A DNA stretch of 64,000 nucleotides from Piscinibacter lacus (GCF_016735685.1 NZ_JAERRA010000002.1:558001-622000); one strand, 5' to 3'; numbered from the stretch's first letter, positions 1-8,344 are shown. The notes: generated by a model not told the origin, from the letters alone. Program-made: numbers and translations.

Positions 1-1
1 G

Positions 2-73
2 GCCGTGGACCCATGCAGCCCCCAGGGCCTGGCCGAGGCCGCCGCCACACTGCGCCGCCGCTGCGGCGACTGA
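2..73 (+). CDS. C-terminal end of an unidentified protein (cut by window edge)
   Basis: An open frame enters from the left edge and stops at a TGA (71-73). Only the last 23 residues are visible and they end in TLRRRCGD. It runs toward the phosphonate permease gene, leaving only about 9 bp between the two stops. No domain can be recognised from so short a tail. It is called because the frame is open and codon use is GC-rich at third positions; it could also be a chance frame. Confidence 0.35.
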   Translation, partial: AVDPCSPQGLAEAAATLRRRCGD

Positions 74-82
74 GCGAGGGCC

Positions 83-922
83 TCAGCCCGCCATGCGCCG
101 CCGCAGCAGGTGGCTGAGGGCATCGACCAGGCCGACCATCAGCAGCATGGCGCCGATCAGGGTGGCCGTCTTGCCCATCTGGAACAGGCCCATGTGGAAG
201 GCCAGCAACTGGCCCAGGCCACCGGCCCCGACCACGCCCAGCACGGCCGCCGCGCGGATGTTGTTCTCCCAGCGGTAGAGCGTATAGCTCATGAGCTGAG
301 GCAGCACCTGGGGCAAGGTGGCATAGAGGAAGACGCGCAGCGTGCCCACGCCCTGGGCGCGCAGGGCATCGCCGGGGCCGGAGGGCGCGTTCTCGATCGC
401 CTCGGCGAACAGCCGGCCCAGCACGCCGCTGGTGTGGAAGGCCAGGGCCAGGGTGCCGGCGAAGGGGCCGAGGCCGGCCGAGATCAGCAGCAGCGCGGCC
501 CAGACCAGCTCCGGAATGGCGCGCAGCGCATTCAGCAGCCAGCGGGTGGGCCGCCGCGCCCAGGCCGCATCGCCGCCATGCAGGCGGCTGCCCGGCAGGG
601 CCAGCACCAGGCCGGCCGCGGCGGCCAGCAGGGTGCCCAGGGCCGACATGGCCAGGGTCTCCCAGGCGCCGACCGCCACCTTCTTCAGGAAGGCCGGCGA
701 GGTGTCGGGCGGGAAGAACTCGCCCAGGAAGCGGCCCATGCTGGCCGCCGCCTCGCGCGAGAAGAAGGCTGCCCATTGCAGGTCCAGGCTGAGGAAGCTG
801 GCCAGCACCAGCAGCAGCAGGGCCAGGCTGAACCAGCAGGCGCGGCAGCGGGCATTGAAGAGCCGCGGCGGCAGCTTGTAGGGCGGATTGGCCGCCGCGG
901 GCAGGGGCGGACGCAGGCTCAT
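83..922 (-). CDS. phnE: Phosphonate/phosphite ABC transporter permease, second copy (PhnE family)
   Basis: A 279-residue inner-membrane permease with about six hydrophobic segments. It has the binding-protein-dependent transport fold of PhnE proteins, including the FLYATLPQVLPQLMSYTLYRWE stretch that resembles the EAA loop contacting the ATPase. Its relative at 1105-1959 is similar in length and pattern (FFYGLLPQNAAELSSYTVYRWE), so the transporter probably works as a PhnE1/PhnE2 heterodimer. It is the last gene of the minus-strand operon phnD-phnC-phnE-phnE. The substrate could be phosphonate, phosphite or a phosphate ester; no catabolic gene is visible to decide. Confidence 0.88.
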   Translation of the reverse strand: MSLRPPLPAAANPPYKLPPRLFNARCRACWFSLALLLLVLASFLSLDLQWAAFFSREAAASMGRFLGEFFPPDTSPAFLKKVAVGAWETLAMSALGTLLAAAAGLVLALPGSRLHGGDAAWARRPTRWLLNALRAIPELVWAALLLISAGLGPFAGTLALAFHTSGVLGRLFAEAIENAPSGPGDALRAQGVGTLRVFLYATLPQVLPQLMSYTLYRWENNIRAAAVLGVVGAGGLGQLLAFHMGLFQMGKTATLIGAMLLMVGLVDALSHLLRRRMAG

Positions 923-945
923 GCGGGTTGCTTCACAACTTCTCG

Positions 946-1104
946 GAAGGTGTGAATGGACCGGCCGTGTCCGAGCAGGTCGGCCGGAGTCGTCCCATCA
1001 AGGCGCAAAGCACAGCCGTAGCCCGGGCTACGGCGAGCATTTGCAACGCCGAGGGCGCGACTCCGGGCGGCATGAGCGGGCATGGTGGGTCCGTTCACAC
1101 CTTC
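946..1104. repeat. 159-bp imperfect palindrome between the two phnE genes
   Basis: The outer arms GAAGGTGTGAATGGACC (946-962) and GGTCCGTTCACACCTTC (1088-1104) are inverted repeats matching at 16 of 17 positions. The centre is a perfect 20-bp palindrome, GCCGTAGCCCGGGCTACGGC (1015-1034). The DNA between is also largely symmetrical, for example GGAGTCG at 986-992 against CGACTCC at 1058-1064, and GCAAA at 1004-1008 against TTTGC at 1040-1044. The symmetry axes of outer and inner parts differ by only half a base. It fills almost the whole gap between the genes and ends next to the stop of the upstream permease. As RNA it could form one long hairpin; as DNA it looks like a dispersed palindromic repeat. 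Confidence 0.85.
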
Positions 1105-1959
1105 TTAGCCAAGGCTGCGCCGCAGGCCGGCGCTGACACGATCGGCCCCGGCCACCAGCAGCACGAAGACGATCAGCATGGTCAGCACCTCGCCGCCGTT
1201 GAACATCTTCATCGAGTTGTCGAGCTGCTGGCCCAGGCCGCCCGCGCCGACGAAGCCGAGGATGACCGAGGAGCGGATCGCGCACTCCCAGCGGTAGACG
1301 GTGTAGCTGCTCAGCTCGGCCGCGTTCTGCGGCAGCAGGCCGTAGAAGAAGGCCTGCAAGCGCCCGCTGCCATTGCGCAGCAGGCTCTGGGTGGCATGGG
1401 CCTCGCCGCTTTCCAGGATCTCGCCATAGACCTTGCCCAGCATGCCGCCGTAGGTCAGCGCAATCGCCAGCACACCGGCCGTCGGCCCCAGGCCGACCAC
1501 CCGCACGAAGACCAGGGCCCAGACCAGCTCGGGCACCGAGCGCAACACGATCAGCAGCCAGCGCGTGAGCTGCCGCAGCAGCGCCGGCCCGCGGGCCATG
1601 CGGCCCGACAGCGCCGAGATCGACAGCACCCGGGTGGACAGCAGGGTGAGCGGCAGGGCCAGCGCCAGCGCCAGGGTGACGCCGACGGTGGCGATGGCCA
1701 CGGTGCGCCAGGTCTCGCGCAGCACCAGGGCCAGGAACTCGCCCTCGGTGGCCGGCGGCACGAAGCTGCGCAGGAAGGCCAGGGTGGGCTTGAGGTTGTC
1801 GGGCTCGACCAGGATCCAGGGCTTGAACTCGGTGGCCACCAGCATCGGCCACAGCAAGAGGACCAGCAGCAGCAAGCCCGTGACACGGCCCCGCCAGGCC
1901 GGGTCGCGGCGCGGCGCGGCGGGCAGGCCGGCCGCAGCGGGAAGGAGGGTCAGGCTCAT
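1105..1959 (-). CDS. phnE: Phosphonate/phosphite ABC transporter permease, first copy (PhnE family)
   Basis: A 284-residue permease with an N-terminal membrane segment near residues 25-45, a periplasmic stretch, and a PhnE-type transmembrane core (WRTVAIATVGVTLALALALPL, then a cytoplasmic loop resembling the EAA motif). It would pass phosphonate-type substrates across the inner membrane, driven by PhnC and fed by PhnD. It starts 25 bp downstream of the phnC stop and ends at a TAA directly beside the 159-bp palindrome. The two permeases have diverged, which argues for a heterodimeric channel rather than a recent duplication. Confidence 0.88.
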   Translation of the reverse strand: MSLTLLPAAAGLPAAPRRDPAWRGRVTGLLLLVLLLWPMLVATEFKPWILVEPDNLKPTLAFLRSFVPPATEGEFLALVLRETWRTVAIATVGVTLALALALPLTLLSTRVLSISALSGRMARGPALLRQLTRWLLIVLRSVPELVWALVFVRVVGLGPTAGVLAIALTYGGMLGKVYGEILESGEAHATQSLLRNGSGRLQAFFYGLLPQNAAELSSYTVYRWECAIRSSVILGFVGAGGLGQQLDNSMKMFNGGEVLTMLIVFVLLVAGADRVSAGLRRSLG

Positions 1960-1984
1960 GCCTTGAGCGTCGGGCGCGGCGGCT

Positions 1985-2821
1985 TCAGCGGCAATGCATC
2001 ACCACCGGCTGCGGCGCAAGCGGCGCGGGCTCGGGCAGGCCGGCCGGCGCGGTGCCGCGCAGCTCATGCTCATGCTGGGCGTAGAGGCGCGCCAGGCAGG
2101 CGGCATCGACCTGAGCGGCCGGCAGGTCAAAAGCCAGCCGGCCCTCGCGCAGGCCGACGATGCGCGGGAAATGGGCCAGGGCCACATCGACCTGGTGCAG
2201 GGTCGCGACCAGGGTGACGCCGCGCTCGCGGGCGGTGCCGGTGAGGGTGTCCATGGCCTGGATGGCACGGGTCGGGTCCAGGGCCGAGAGCGGCTCGTCG
2301 ATCAGCCACAGGCTGGCCGGGGCCAGCAGGGCGCGGGCCAGGCCGACACGCTGGCGCTCGCCGCCGGACAGGCGGTCGACCCGCTCGAAGAGCTTGTCGC
2401 CGAGGTCGAAGCATTCCAGTGCCGCATGCGCGCCGGGAATGTCGTCGGGATAGAGCAGCGCGCGCAGGCTGCGCAGCAGACTTAGGGCAGGCAGGCGGGC
2501 GGCCAGCACCGAGGTGACGACCCGCTGCCGCGGCGGCAGCGGCGGCACCTGCGGCGCCAGGAAGAGCCGGCCGCGCAGCACCTGCCGCGCGGCCTGGCCC
2601 AGCGCCCAGGGGTCCTGCCCGCCCAGGCGCAAGTGGCCGGCGGCGGGCTGCATCGCGCAGGCCAGCACCTGGAGCAGGCTGGTCTTGCCCGCCCCCGAGG
2701 GGCCGATCACCGCCAGTTGCTCGCCTGCCTCCACATGCAGGTCCAGGCCGCGCAAGGCTGCCGGGCTGCCCGGCTTGGCGGCAGGATGACGGGCCTCCAG
2801 CCCGTCCAGGTCAAGCTGCAT
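1985..2821 (-). CDS. phnC: Phosphonate/phosphite ABC transporter ATP-binding protein
   Basis: A 278-residue ABC ATPase. Walker A is GPSGAGKT at residues 40-47, the signature is LSGGERQR, and Walker B ends in LWLIDEP, followed by a switch region with TLHQVD. These features and the operon position between the binding protein and two PhnE-type permeases identify PhnC. It powers uptake of phosphonate-like compounds from the cytoplasmic face. The stop of phnD lies 22 bp upstream, so translation is probably linked. Confidence 0.9.
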   Translation of the reverse strand: MQLDLDGLEARHPAAKPGSPAALRGLDLHVEAGEQLAVIGPSGAGKTSLLQVLACAMQPAAGHLRLGGQDPWALGQAARQVLRGRLFLAPQVPPLPPRQRVVTSVLAARLPALSLLRSLRALLYPDDIPGAHAALECFDLGDKLFERVDRLSGGERQRVGLARALLAPASLWLIDEPLSALDPTRAIQAMDTLTGTARERGVTLVATLHQVDVALAHFPRIVGLREGRLAFDLPAAQVDAACLARLYAQHEHELRGTAPAGLPEPAPLAPQPVVMHCR

Positions 2822-2843
2822 CGGAAGCTGTCCTCAGACCGGA

Positions 2844-3716
2844 TCAGAGCAGGCCGGCACTGCGGCCCGCGGCTTCCAGGCCCTTGTAGTTCTCGGGCTT
2901 GGTCTCGATGTAGCGGCTGGCGCGGTTGAGCTTGAGGATCTCGGCGCCTTCGGGCGTGCTGTCGTCCAGGGCCAGCAGGGCGGCCTTGATCTTCTCGCGC
3001 AGATCGGCCGGCAGGTCGGCATGCACCGACCAGTTGTAGTTGAAGAAGGGCGGGGTGGTGAAGAACACATCGACCGCCTTGGTGTCGACCTTGCCTTCGG
3101 CGACGAACTTCTTCCACACCGTCACGTCCAGCGCCGCGGCATCGACCTTGCCGCTGACCACCGAGGCGATGGTCGCGTCATGCGCGCCGCTGTAGGCGAT
3201 GCGCTTGAAGTCCTTCTCCGGGTCCAGGCCAGCATTGAGCAGGTTGCTGCGCGGCATCAGGTGGCCCGAGGTGCTGCTCTGCGAGCCGAAGGAAACCTGC
3301 TTGCCCTTCAGGTCCGCCAGGGTCTTGATGCCCGAATCGGTCTTGGCGATGAAGACCGAGGTGAACTTGGTGTCCTCCACGCGCTGGGCGATGGGGACGA
3401 TCTTGCCGCCCGAGCGGATCTGCGCCTGCACATGGGTGAAGCCGCCGAACCAGACCAGCTCGACCTTCTTGTTGACCAGGGCCTCGACCGCCGCCGGGTA
3501 GTCGCTGACCGGGGTGAACTCGACCTTCACGCCGAGCTTCTTCTCCAGGTACTGGGCCAGCGGGGTGAACTTGCGCACCTGCTCGGTGGCAGCTTCCTCG
3601 GGGATGGTGGTCACGCGCAGGGTGGTCTGGGCCAGGGCGGCGCCGAGCGGGCCGAGGGCCAGGGCAGCGCCCAGCAACAGGGCTTTGAGGGTGCGCGAGG
3701 GCAGGCGATCAAGCAT
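2844..3716 (-). CDS. phnD: Phosphonate/phosphite ABC transporter periplasmic binding protein
   Basis: A 290-residue exported binding protein. Met at 3716 is chosen because a basic and hydrophobic signal peptide (MLDRLPSRTLKALLLGAAL) and a Shine-Dalgarno-like GGAG follow naturally; an in-frame Met 25 codons upstream would add a Pro/Arg-rich leader. After an Ala-Gln cleavage site the mature protein begins TTLRVTTIPEEAATEQVRKF, typical of the PhnD family, and contains VWFGGFTHVQA and a Ser-rich QSSTSGHLMPR substrate pocket. First gene of the transporter operon. PhnD, phosphite-binding PtxB and related proteins cannot be separated by eye. Confidence 0.88.
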   Translation of the reverse strand: MLDRLPSRTLKALLLGAALALGPLGAALAQTTLRVTTIPEEAATEQVRKFTPLAQYLEKKLGVKVEFTPVSDYPAAVEALVNKKVELVWFGGFTHVQAQIRSGGKIVPIAQRVEDTKFTSVFIAKTDSGIKTLADLKGKQVSFGSQSSTSGHLMPRSNLLNAGLDPEKDFKRIAYSGAHDATIASVVSGKVDAAALDVTVWKKFVAEGKVDTKAVDVFFTTPPFFNYNWSVHADLPADLREKIKAALLALDDSTPEGAEILKLNRASRYIETKPENYKGLEAAGRSAGLL

Positions 3717-3823
3717 GGCGGTCTCCGGAGGGTGCGAACGGGGCAGGGGGTTGGCGTCTCGACGGTGCGTCGGGCGCCCGGGCCGGCGCATTACACCTGA
3801 GGGTCGATGACCGCACGCCGGGC

Positions 3824-5092
3824 TCAGGGCGCGCAGCTACGGAAACCGGCGATCACGTCATGGCGGCCCGGACGGTAGAAGTTACGCATGCGCCGGTCGC
3901 GCAGACGCATCGGCGTGGTCCAGGCCGCGCCGCGCAGCACGCGGTGGTCGCCGAACCAGGGCTGGGAGTAGTCGCGGTAGGGATGGGGCCGGAAGCCCTC
4001 GAAGGGGCTGAAGGCCTCGGCCGTCCATTCCCAGACCTCGCCCCAGGCGAAGCCGGTGGCCGGCGGCAGGCGGGCGGCGGCCAGCCATTCGGCCTCGGTC
4101 GGCAGGCGACGGCCGGCCCATCGGCACCAGGCCTCGGCCTCGAAGGCGCTCACCTGCTGCATGGCGGCCTCGGGATCGACCGGCAGCCAGCGCGCGAAGA
4201 CGCGCCGCTCGGCACCCGCCTGGTTGATCGGGGCCCGCGCCCCGTCCGGGCCGGGCATGCGCAGCGCGCGCGGCAGGGCCTCGCCCTCGGCCGCGCGGGC
4301 CTGGCGCCAGGCCCAGCCGGCGGGCGACCAGAGCCGCGGGTCCTCGTAGCCGCCGTCCTCGACGAAGGCCAGGAAATCGCGCTGGCGCAGCGGCCGGGCG
4401 TCGATGCGGAAGGGCGCCAGCTCGACCTGGCGCCGGCCGCATTCGTTGTCGAAGCGAAAGGCCTCGGCCTCGCCGTCCTCGCCCAGCTCGATGGGGCCGC
4501 CGGGCAGGCTCAGCTCGGGCCGCGCGGGCGGGGCTGCCGGCGGGCGCGGCGCCTGGGGGCCGGGATCCAGGCCGAGCTGCTGGGCCAGCATCAGGCCGGC
4601 CTCCTGGTGCATGTCCTCATGGGCCAGCACCAGGCGGTAGAAGTAGAGGCCGGCGTCGTCGCCCGGGGCATGCGCCAGCAGGGCCAGGGTCTCGTCCAGG
4701 CCCTGGTGCAGGCGCTCGCGGGTGGCTTGCAGATCGGGCAGGGGCAAGTGCCAGCGGCTGGCATGGGGGACGTGGCTGGAGTCGTGCAGGCGGTCGTCGT
4801 CCAGCGGGCTGGCCACTGGCGCCGGCGGGTGGCGGGGGGCCAGGGGGTCGGCCTCGGCACCGCGGTGGCGCTGTTCGGCCGGCAGGCGGGCGATCCACCA
4901 GGACTGGAACCAGGCGATGTGGCCGGCTTCCCACAGCGGCAGGTTCAGGCTGTCGCGCTGCGGCACGCGCAGGGCCGGACCGAGCTGGGCGGCCAGCACG
5001 GTGAGCAGGTCGAGGGTGGCCTGCCGGCTGGCCCGCAGCATGGCCGCAAGCTGGGGCGCGGCGACGGTGCGGAAACTGGCGTCAAGATCCAT
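3824..5092 (-). CDS. senA: Selenoneine synthase SenA (EgtB-like iron enzyme)
   Basis: A 422-residue protein with an N-terminal DinB-type helical domain and a C-terminal formylglycine-generating/EgtB-type sulfatase-modifying fold ending in GFRSCAP. The non-haem iron ligands of EgtB-like sulfoxide synthases are visible: His58 in WEAGHIAWF and the HxxxHxE motif at 158-164 (HEDMHQE). SenA joins hercynine to a selenosugar to give a selenoxide intermediate of selenoneine. The sequence alone would also fit ergothioneine EgtB, but the adjacent SenB-type glycosyltransferase and selD make SenA the better call. No EgtD-type methyltransferase for hercynine is in the window. The Met at 5092 is preferred; a long upstream open stretch is an artefact of composition. 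Confidence 0.85.
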   Translation of the reverse strand: MDLDASFRTVAAPQLAAMLRASRQATLDLLTVLAAQLGPALRVPQRDSLNLPLWEAGHIAWFQSWWIARLPAEQRHRGAEADPLAPRHPPAPVASPLDDDRLHDSSHVPHASRWHLPLPDLQATRERLHQGLDETLALLAHAPGDDAGLYFYRLVLAHEDMHQEAGLMLAQQLGLDPGPQAPRPPAAPPARPELSLPGGPIELGEDGEAEAFRFDNECGRRQVELAPFRIDARPLRQRDFLAFVEDGGYEDPRLWSPAGWAWRQARAAEGEALPRALRMPGPDGARAPINQAGAERRVFARWLPVDPEAAMQQVSAFEAEAWCRWAGRRLPTEAEWLAAARLPPATGFAWGEVWEWTAEAFSPFEGFRPHPYRDYSQPWFGDHRVLRGAAWTTPMRLRDRRMRNFYRPGRHDVIAGFRSCAP

Positions 5093-5206
5093 GGTTGAGG
5101 CGCATGGTAGGCCGACCGGCCGGGGCCCCGGCGAAGGCCCGTCGGGAACACGGGCCGCCGGCTGCCGCGGCGCCGGCGGCAAGCCCGGTGTGCTACACCG
5201 CCGGCC
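5093..5206. promoter_or_regulatory. Divergent senA/senB promoter region
   Basis: These 114 bp separate the two start codons. Reading toward senA, TACCAT lies at 5104-5109 on the minus strand, 11 nt before the ATG. Reading toward senB, TGCTACACC (5191-5199) resembles an extended -10, 7 nt before the ATG. Neither side has a clear Shine-Dalgarno sequence, so both transcripts may have very short or absent leaders. No convincing -35 hexamers were found. Confidence 0.4.
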
Positions 5207-6199
5207 ATGTCGCGCCCGCTGATCCACCTCGTCACGCCCGCCCGGGCGGCCGACAACAACGGCAATTGGCAGACCGCCGCCCGCTGGGCGCGCCTGCTGC
5301 GCAGCACGGCCGACTGCCGGATCGCGGGCGACTGGACCGGCACCGAGCCCGGCCCCCTGCCCGACGGCCTGATCGCCCTGCATGCGCGGCGCTCGGCCGG
5401 GGCGGTGGCGCGCTGGCGGGCGGCGCATCCCGGCCGGCCGCTGGGCCTGGTGCTGACCGGCACCGACCTCTACAAGGACCTGCCCGCCGGCGATCCGCAG
5501 GCCCTGCGCTCGCTGGACCTGGCCGATCGCCTGCTGCTGCTGCAACCCGAGGCCCTGCAGGCCCTGCCGGCCGCGCACCGGGCGCGCGCCGACGTGTGCT
5601 GGCAATCGACCACGCCGCGCCGCACCCTGCCCAAGACCAGCCGCCACCTTCGCGCCCTCGTCGTCGGCCACCTGCGGGCCGAGAAGGCGCCGGAGCTGAT
5701 CTTCGCCCTGGCCGAACTCCTGGCCGAACGGCAGGATCTCTTCATCGACCACCTCGGCGCCCCGCTGGACCCGGCCCTGGGCGCCCAGGCCCAGGCCCTG
5801 GCCGCGCGCTGCCCGCGCTACCGCTGGCTGGGCGCCCGGCCGCATGGCGAGACGCGCCAGCGCATCCAGCGCGCCCACCTGCTGATCCATCCCAGCCACA
5901 TGGAAGGCGGCGCGCATGTGGTGATGGAGGCCGTCTGCAGCGGCACGCCGGTGCTGGCCTCGCGGGTGTCCGGCAATGTCGGCATGCTGGGCGAGGACTG
6001 GCCCGGCTACTTCGCCCCCGGCGACGCCGACAGCCTGCGGCTGGCCCTGGTCGCGCTGCGCGACGAGCCCGCCCGGCTCGCCACCTTGCAGGCCCGCGCC
6101 GAGGCGCTGGCGCCGCGCTTCCTGCCCGGCCACGAGCAGGCCTGCCTGCGCAACTGGCTGGGCCGGCTCGGCCTGGCCGAAGCGCCCGGCTGCGCGTGA
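5207..6199 (+). CDS. senB: Selenosugar synthase SenB (GT-B glycosyltransferase)
   Basis: A 330-residue family-1/4-type glycosyltransferase. The N-terminus MSRPLIHLVTPARAADNNGN followed by WQTAARWARLL fits the SenB pattern. The C-terminal Rossmann half carries LLIHPSHMEGGAHVVMEAV, the usual acidic nucleotide-sugar-binding loop of GT4-type enzymes. SenB couples selenophosphate to UDP-GlcNAc to make a selenosugar used by SenA. Start chosen at the first Met after the likely -10 at 5194. It is divergent from senA and followed at 130 bp by selD, which supplies selenophosphate. A plain GT4 enzyme is the fallback identity. Confidence 0.82.
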   Translation: MSRPLIHLVTPARAADNNGNWQTAARWARLLRSTADCRIAGDWTGTEPGPLPDGLIALHARRSAGAVARWRAAHPGRPLGLVLTGTDLYKDLPAGDPQALRSLDLADRLLLLQPEALQALPAAHRARADVCWQSTTPRRTLPKTSRHLRALVVGHLRAEKAPELIFALAELLAERQDLFIDHLGAPLDPALGAQAQALAARCPRYRWLGARPHGETRQRIQRAHLLIHPSHMEGGAHVVMEAVCSGTPVLASRVSGNVGMLGEDWPGYFAPGDADSLRLALVALRDEPARLATLQARAEALAPRFLPGHEQACLRNWLGRLGLAEAPGCA

Positions 6200-6328
6200 A
6201 GACCGACACTGTCAGGATGCGCTGACGCCCGCGACCCTGTCCTTGCCCCTGCCCCTGCGCCCGCCCCCTTGTGCCGCATGCTGCGCCGCGACGGGCCGAG
6301 CGCCCTACCCTGCCCCACGGAGCCCCCG

Positions 6329-7414
6329 ATGAACAGCCCCAGCCCCGAAACCTGCCCCGCCCCCGCGCCCGTGCCGCGCCTGACCTCGCTCTCCCACGGC
6401 GGCGGCTGCGGCTGCAAGATCGCCCCGGGCGTGCTGTCCGAAATCCTCAAGGGCACGGCCGCCATGCCGATCCCGCCCGAGCTGATGGTGGGCATCGAGA
6501 CCGCCGACGACGCCGCCGTCTACAAGCTCAACGAGGAGCAAGCACTGATCGCGACGACGGACTTCTTCATGCCCATCGTCGACGACCCCTACGACTTCGG
6601 CCGCATCGCCGCCACCAATGCCATCAGCGATGTCTATGCCATGGGCGGCCGGCCCATCCTGGCCCTCGCCCTGGTCGGCATGCCGATCAATGTGCTGCCG
6701 GTCGAGGTGATCGGTCGCATCCTGGATGGCGGCCAGTCGGTGTGCCGCGCGGCCGGCATCCCCATCGCCGGCGGCCACACCATCGACTCGGTCGAAGCCA
6801 TCTACGGCCTGGTGGCCCTGGGCCTGGTCCACCCCAAGCGGGTCAAGCGCAATGCCGATGCGAAGGTGGGCGACCGGCTCATCCTTGGCAAGCCGCTGGG
6901 CGTGGGCGTGCTTTCGGCGGCGCTCAAGAAGGAGCAGCTCGGCGCCGAGGGCTATGCCCAGATGATCGCCAGCACCACCAAGCTCAACACCCCCGGCCCG
7001 GACCTGGCGGCGATCGACGGCGTGCATGCCCTGACTGATGTGACCGGCTTCGGCCTGGCCGGCCACGGCCTGGAGCTGGCCCGCGGCGCCGGCGCCAGCC
7101 TGCGCATCGACTGGGCCCGCGTGCCCCTGCTGGCCGGCGTGCGCGGCCTGGCCGAACAGGGCTTCGTGACCGGCGCCTCCGGCCGCAACTGGACCGGCTA
7201 CGGCAGCCAGGTGGCCCTGGGCAGCCGGCGCGACGCGATCGACCAGGCCCTGCTGACCGACCCGCAGACCAGCGGCGGCCTGCTGGTGAGCTGCGCGCCC
7301 GAGGCCGTCGAGGCCGTGCTGGCCGTTTTCCAAGTCCACGGCTTTGCCGCCGCGGCGGAGATCGGCGAGATCGTCGCCGCCGGCAGCGAAGGGCCGCGGC
7401 TGATCGTTGACTGA
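6329..7414 (+). CDS. selD: Selenide, water dikinase (selenophosphate synthase), SenC of the selenoneine pathway
   Basis: A 361-residue SelD. The N-terminal glycine-rich loop reads HGGGCGCK with Cys27, Cys29 and Lys30, matching the catalytic Cys17 and Lys20 of E. coli SelD. Asp-rich Mg-ATP binding segments follow (ETADDAAVY, TTDFFMPIVDDPYDFG), then GGHTIDS and the C-terminal DPQTSGGLL. It makes selenophosphate from selenide and ATP. Start at 6329 keeps the family length and has CGGAG upstream; an upstream TTG would add only a Cys/Arg/Pro-rich tail. Lying directly after senB, it probably feeds selenoneine synthesis and may also serve tRNA 2-selenouridine formation; no selA, selB or mnmH is present here. 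Confidence 0.93.
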   Translation: MNSPSPETCPAPAPVPRLTSLSHGGGCGCKIAPGVLSEILKGTAAMPIPPELMVGIETADDAAVYKLNEEQALIATTDFFMPIVDDPYDFGRIAATNAISDVYAMGGRPILALALVGMPINVLPVEVIGRILDGGQSVCRAAGIPIAGGHTIDSVEAIYGLVALGLVHPKRVKRNADAKVGDRLILGKPLGVGVLSAALKKEQLGAEGYAQMIASTTKLNTPGPDLAAIDGVHALTDVTGFGLAGHGLELARGAGASLRIDWARVPLLAGVRGLAEQGFVTGASGRNWTGYGSQVALGSRRDAIDQALLTDPQTSGGLLVSCAPEAVEAVLAVFQVHGFAAAAEIGEIVAAGSEGPRLIVD

Positions 7415-7421
7415 GGCGGCC

Positions 7422-7826
7422 TCAGTCGCCCGCGCCGCCGCGCCGCGCGGCCTTGCGCTCGCCCAGCAGGCGCTTGCCGTCGAGGCGGCGGCGCACCGAG
7501 GCACGGGTCGGGCGGGTGGCCAGGCGGGGCTGGGGCGGCCGGGCGGCGGCGTCGACCAGGGCTTGCAGCCGCGCCAGGGCCTCGGCCTGGTTGCGCAGCA
7601 GGCTGCGCTCGGTCTGGGCCTTGATGACGAGGACGCCGTCGCGGCTCAGGCGCTGGTCGGCCCGCGCGAGCAGCCGGGCCTTGACCGGCTCGGGCAGGCT
7701 GGAAGCTGCCACGTCGAAGCGCAACTGCACCGCATTCGAGACCTTGTTGACGTTCTGTCCCCCCGGGCCCTGGGCGCGGATGGCCGTCCATTCCAGCTCG
7801 GCGGGATCGATGAGGATGCGGCTCAT
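7422..7826 (-). CDS. arfB: Peptidyl-tRNA hydrolase ArfB (YaeJ), ribosome rescue factor
   Basis: A 134-residue release-factor-like protein with the catalytic GGQ at residues 22-24 inside RAQGPGGQNVNKVSNAVQL. The C-terminal tail is strongly basic (VRRRLDGKRLLGERKAARRG), as needed to enter the empty mRNA channel of stalled ribosomes. Family length is about 140. ArfB hydrolyses peptidyl-tRNA on non-stop complexes when trans-translation is absent or overloaded. Its start lies 26 bp downstream of the thioesterase stop, so the two are probably co-transcribed. It converges on selD with only 7 bp between the stops. Confidence 0.93.
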   Translation of the reverse strand: MSRILIDPAELEWTAIRAQGPGGQNVNKVSNAVQLRFDVAASSLPEPVKARLLARADQRLSRDGVLVIKAQTERSLLRNQAEALARLQALVDAAARPPQPRLATRPTRASVRRRLDGKRLLGERKAARRGGAGD

Positions 7827-7852
7827 GGCCCGGGCAGCGTGCGCAGCCGGTC

Positions 7853-8344
7853 TCAGGTGCCGCCGGTGGACGAGGACTGGCGGGTCTCGTCGAAGCGGCG
7901 CTGCAGTTCCTGGCGCAACTGGCGGCGGACTTTCGCGGCCTCGAAGCGGCGCAGGGCCTCGGGCGTCTCGATGGGCAGCGGCCGCACTTTCTGCGGCTTG
8001 CCGGCCTCGTCGAGCGCCACCATGGTGAAGAAGCAACTGTTCACATGGCGGACGGCCTGGGTGCGGATGTTCTCGGCCACCACCTTGACGCCGACTTCCA
8101 TGGAGGTGTTGCCCGTGTGGTTGACCGAGGCCAGGAAGGTGAGCAGCTCGCCGACCTGCACCGGCTCGCGGAAGATGACCGAATCGACCGAGAGGGTGAC
8201 GACATAGCTGCCGGCATAGCGCGCCGCGCAGGCATAGGCGACCTGGTCGAGCAGGCGCAGGATCTGGCCGCCGTGGACCTTGCCGGAGAAGTTCGCCATG
8301 TCGGGCGTCATCAGCACGGTCATCGAGAGATGGGGCGAGCTCAT
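7853..8344 (-). CDS. Acyl-CoA thioesterase, hotdog fold (YciA/ACOT family)
   Basis: A 163-residue hotdog thioesterase. The active-site helix region reads GKVHGGQILRLLDQVAYACA, followed by TLSVDSVIFREPVQVGELL and the HTGNTSMEVGVKV strand typical of the ACOT/YciA family. It would hydrolyse medium- or long-chain acyl-CoA in the cytoplasm. The Met at 8344 was chosen because GGAGA sits about 7 nt upstream; two earlier in-frame Mets lack that. A small inverted repeat (GGCGCTT 8368-8374 / AAGCGCC 8383-8389) lies just upstream. The exact substrate cannot be told. Confidence 0.88.
   Translation of the reverse strand: MSSPHLSMTVLMTPDMANFSGKVHGGQILRLLDQVAYACAARYAGSYVVTLSVDSVIFREPVQVGELLTFLASVNHTGNTSMEVGVKVVAENIRTQAVRHVNSCFFTMVALDEAGKPQKVRPLPIETPEALRRFEAAKVRRQLRQELQRRFDETRQSSSTGGT

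Noticed and set aside
3770..3823. Possible Pho box before phnD (CGGTCAT-N4-CCTCAGG on the minus strand)
   Set aside because: Only the first half-site resembles CTGTCAT; the second half does not match, so it was not called.
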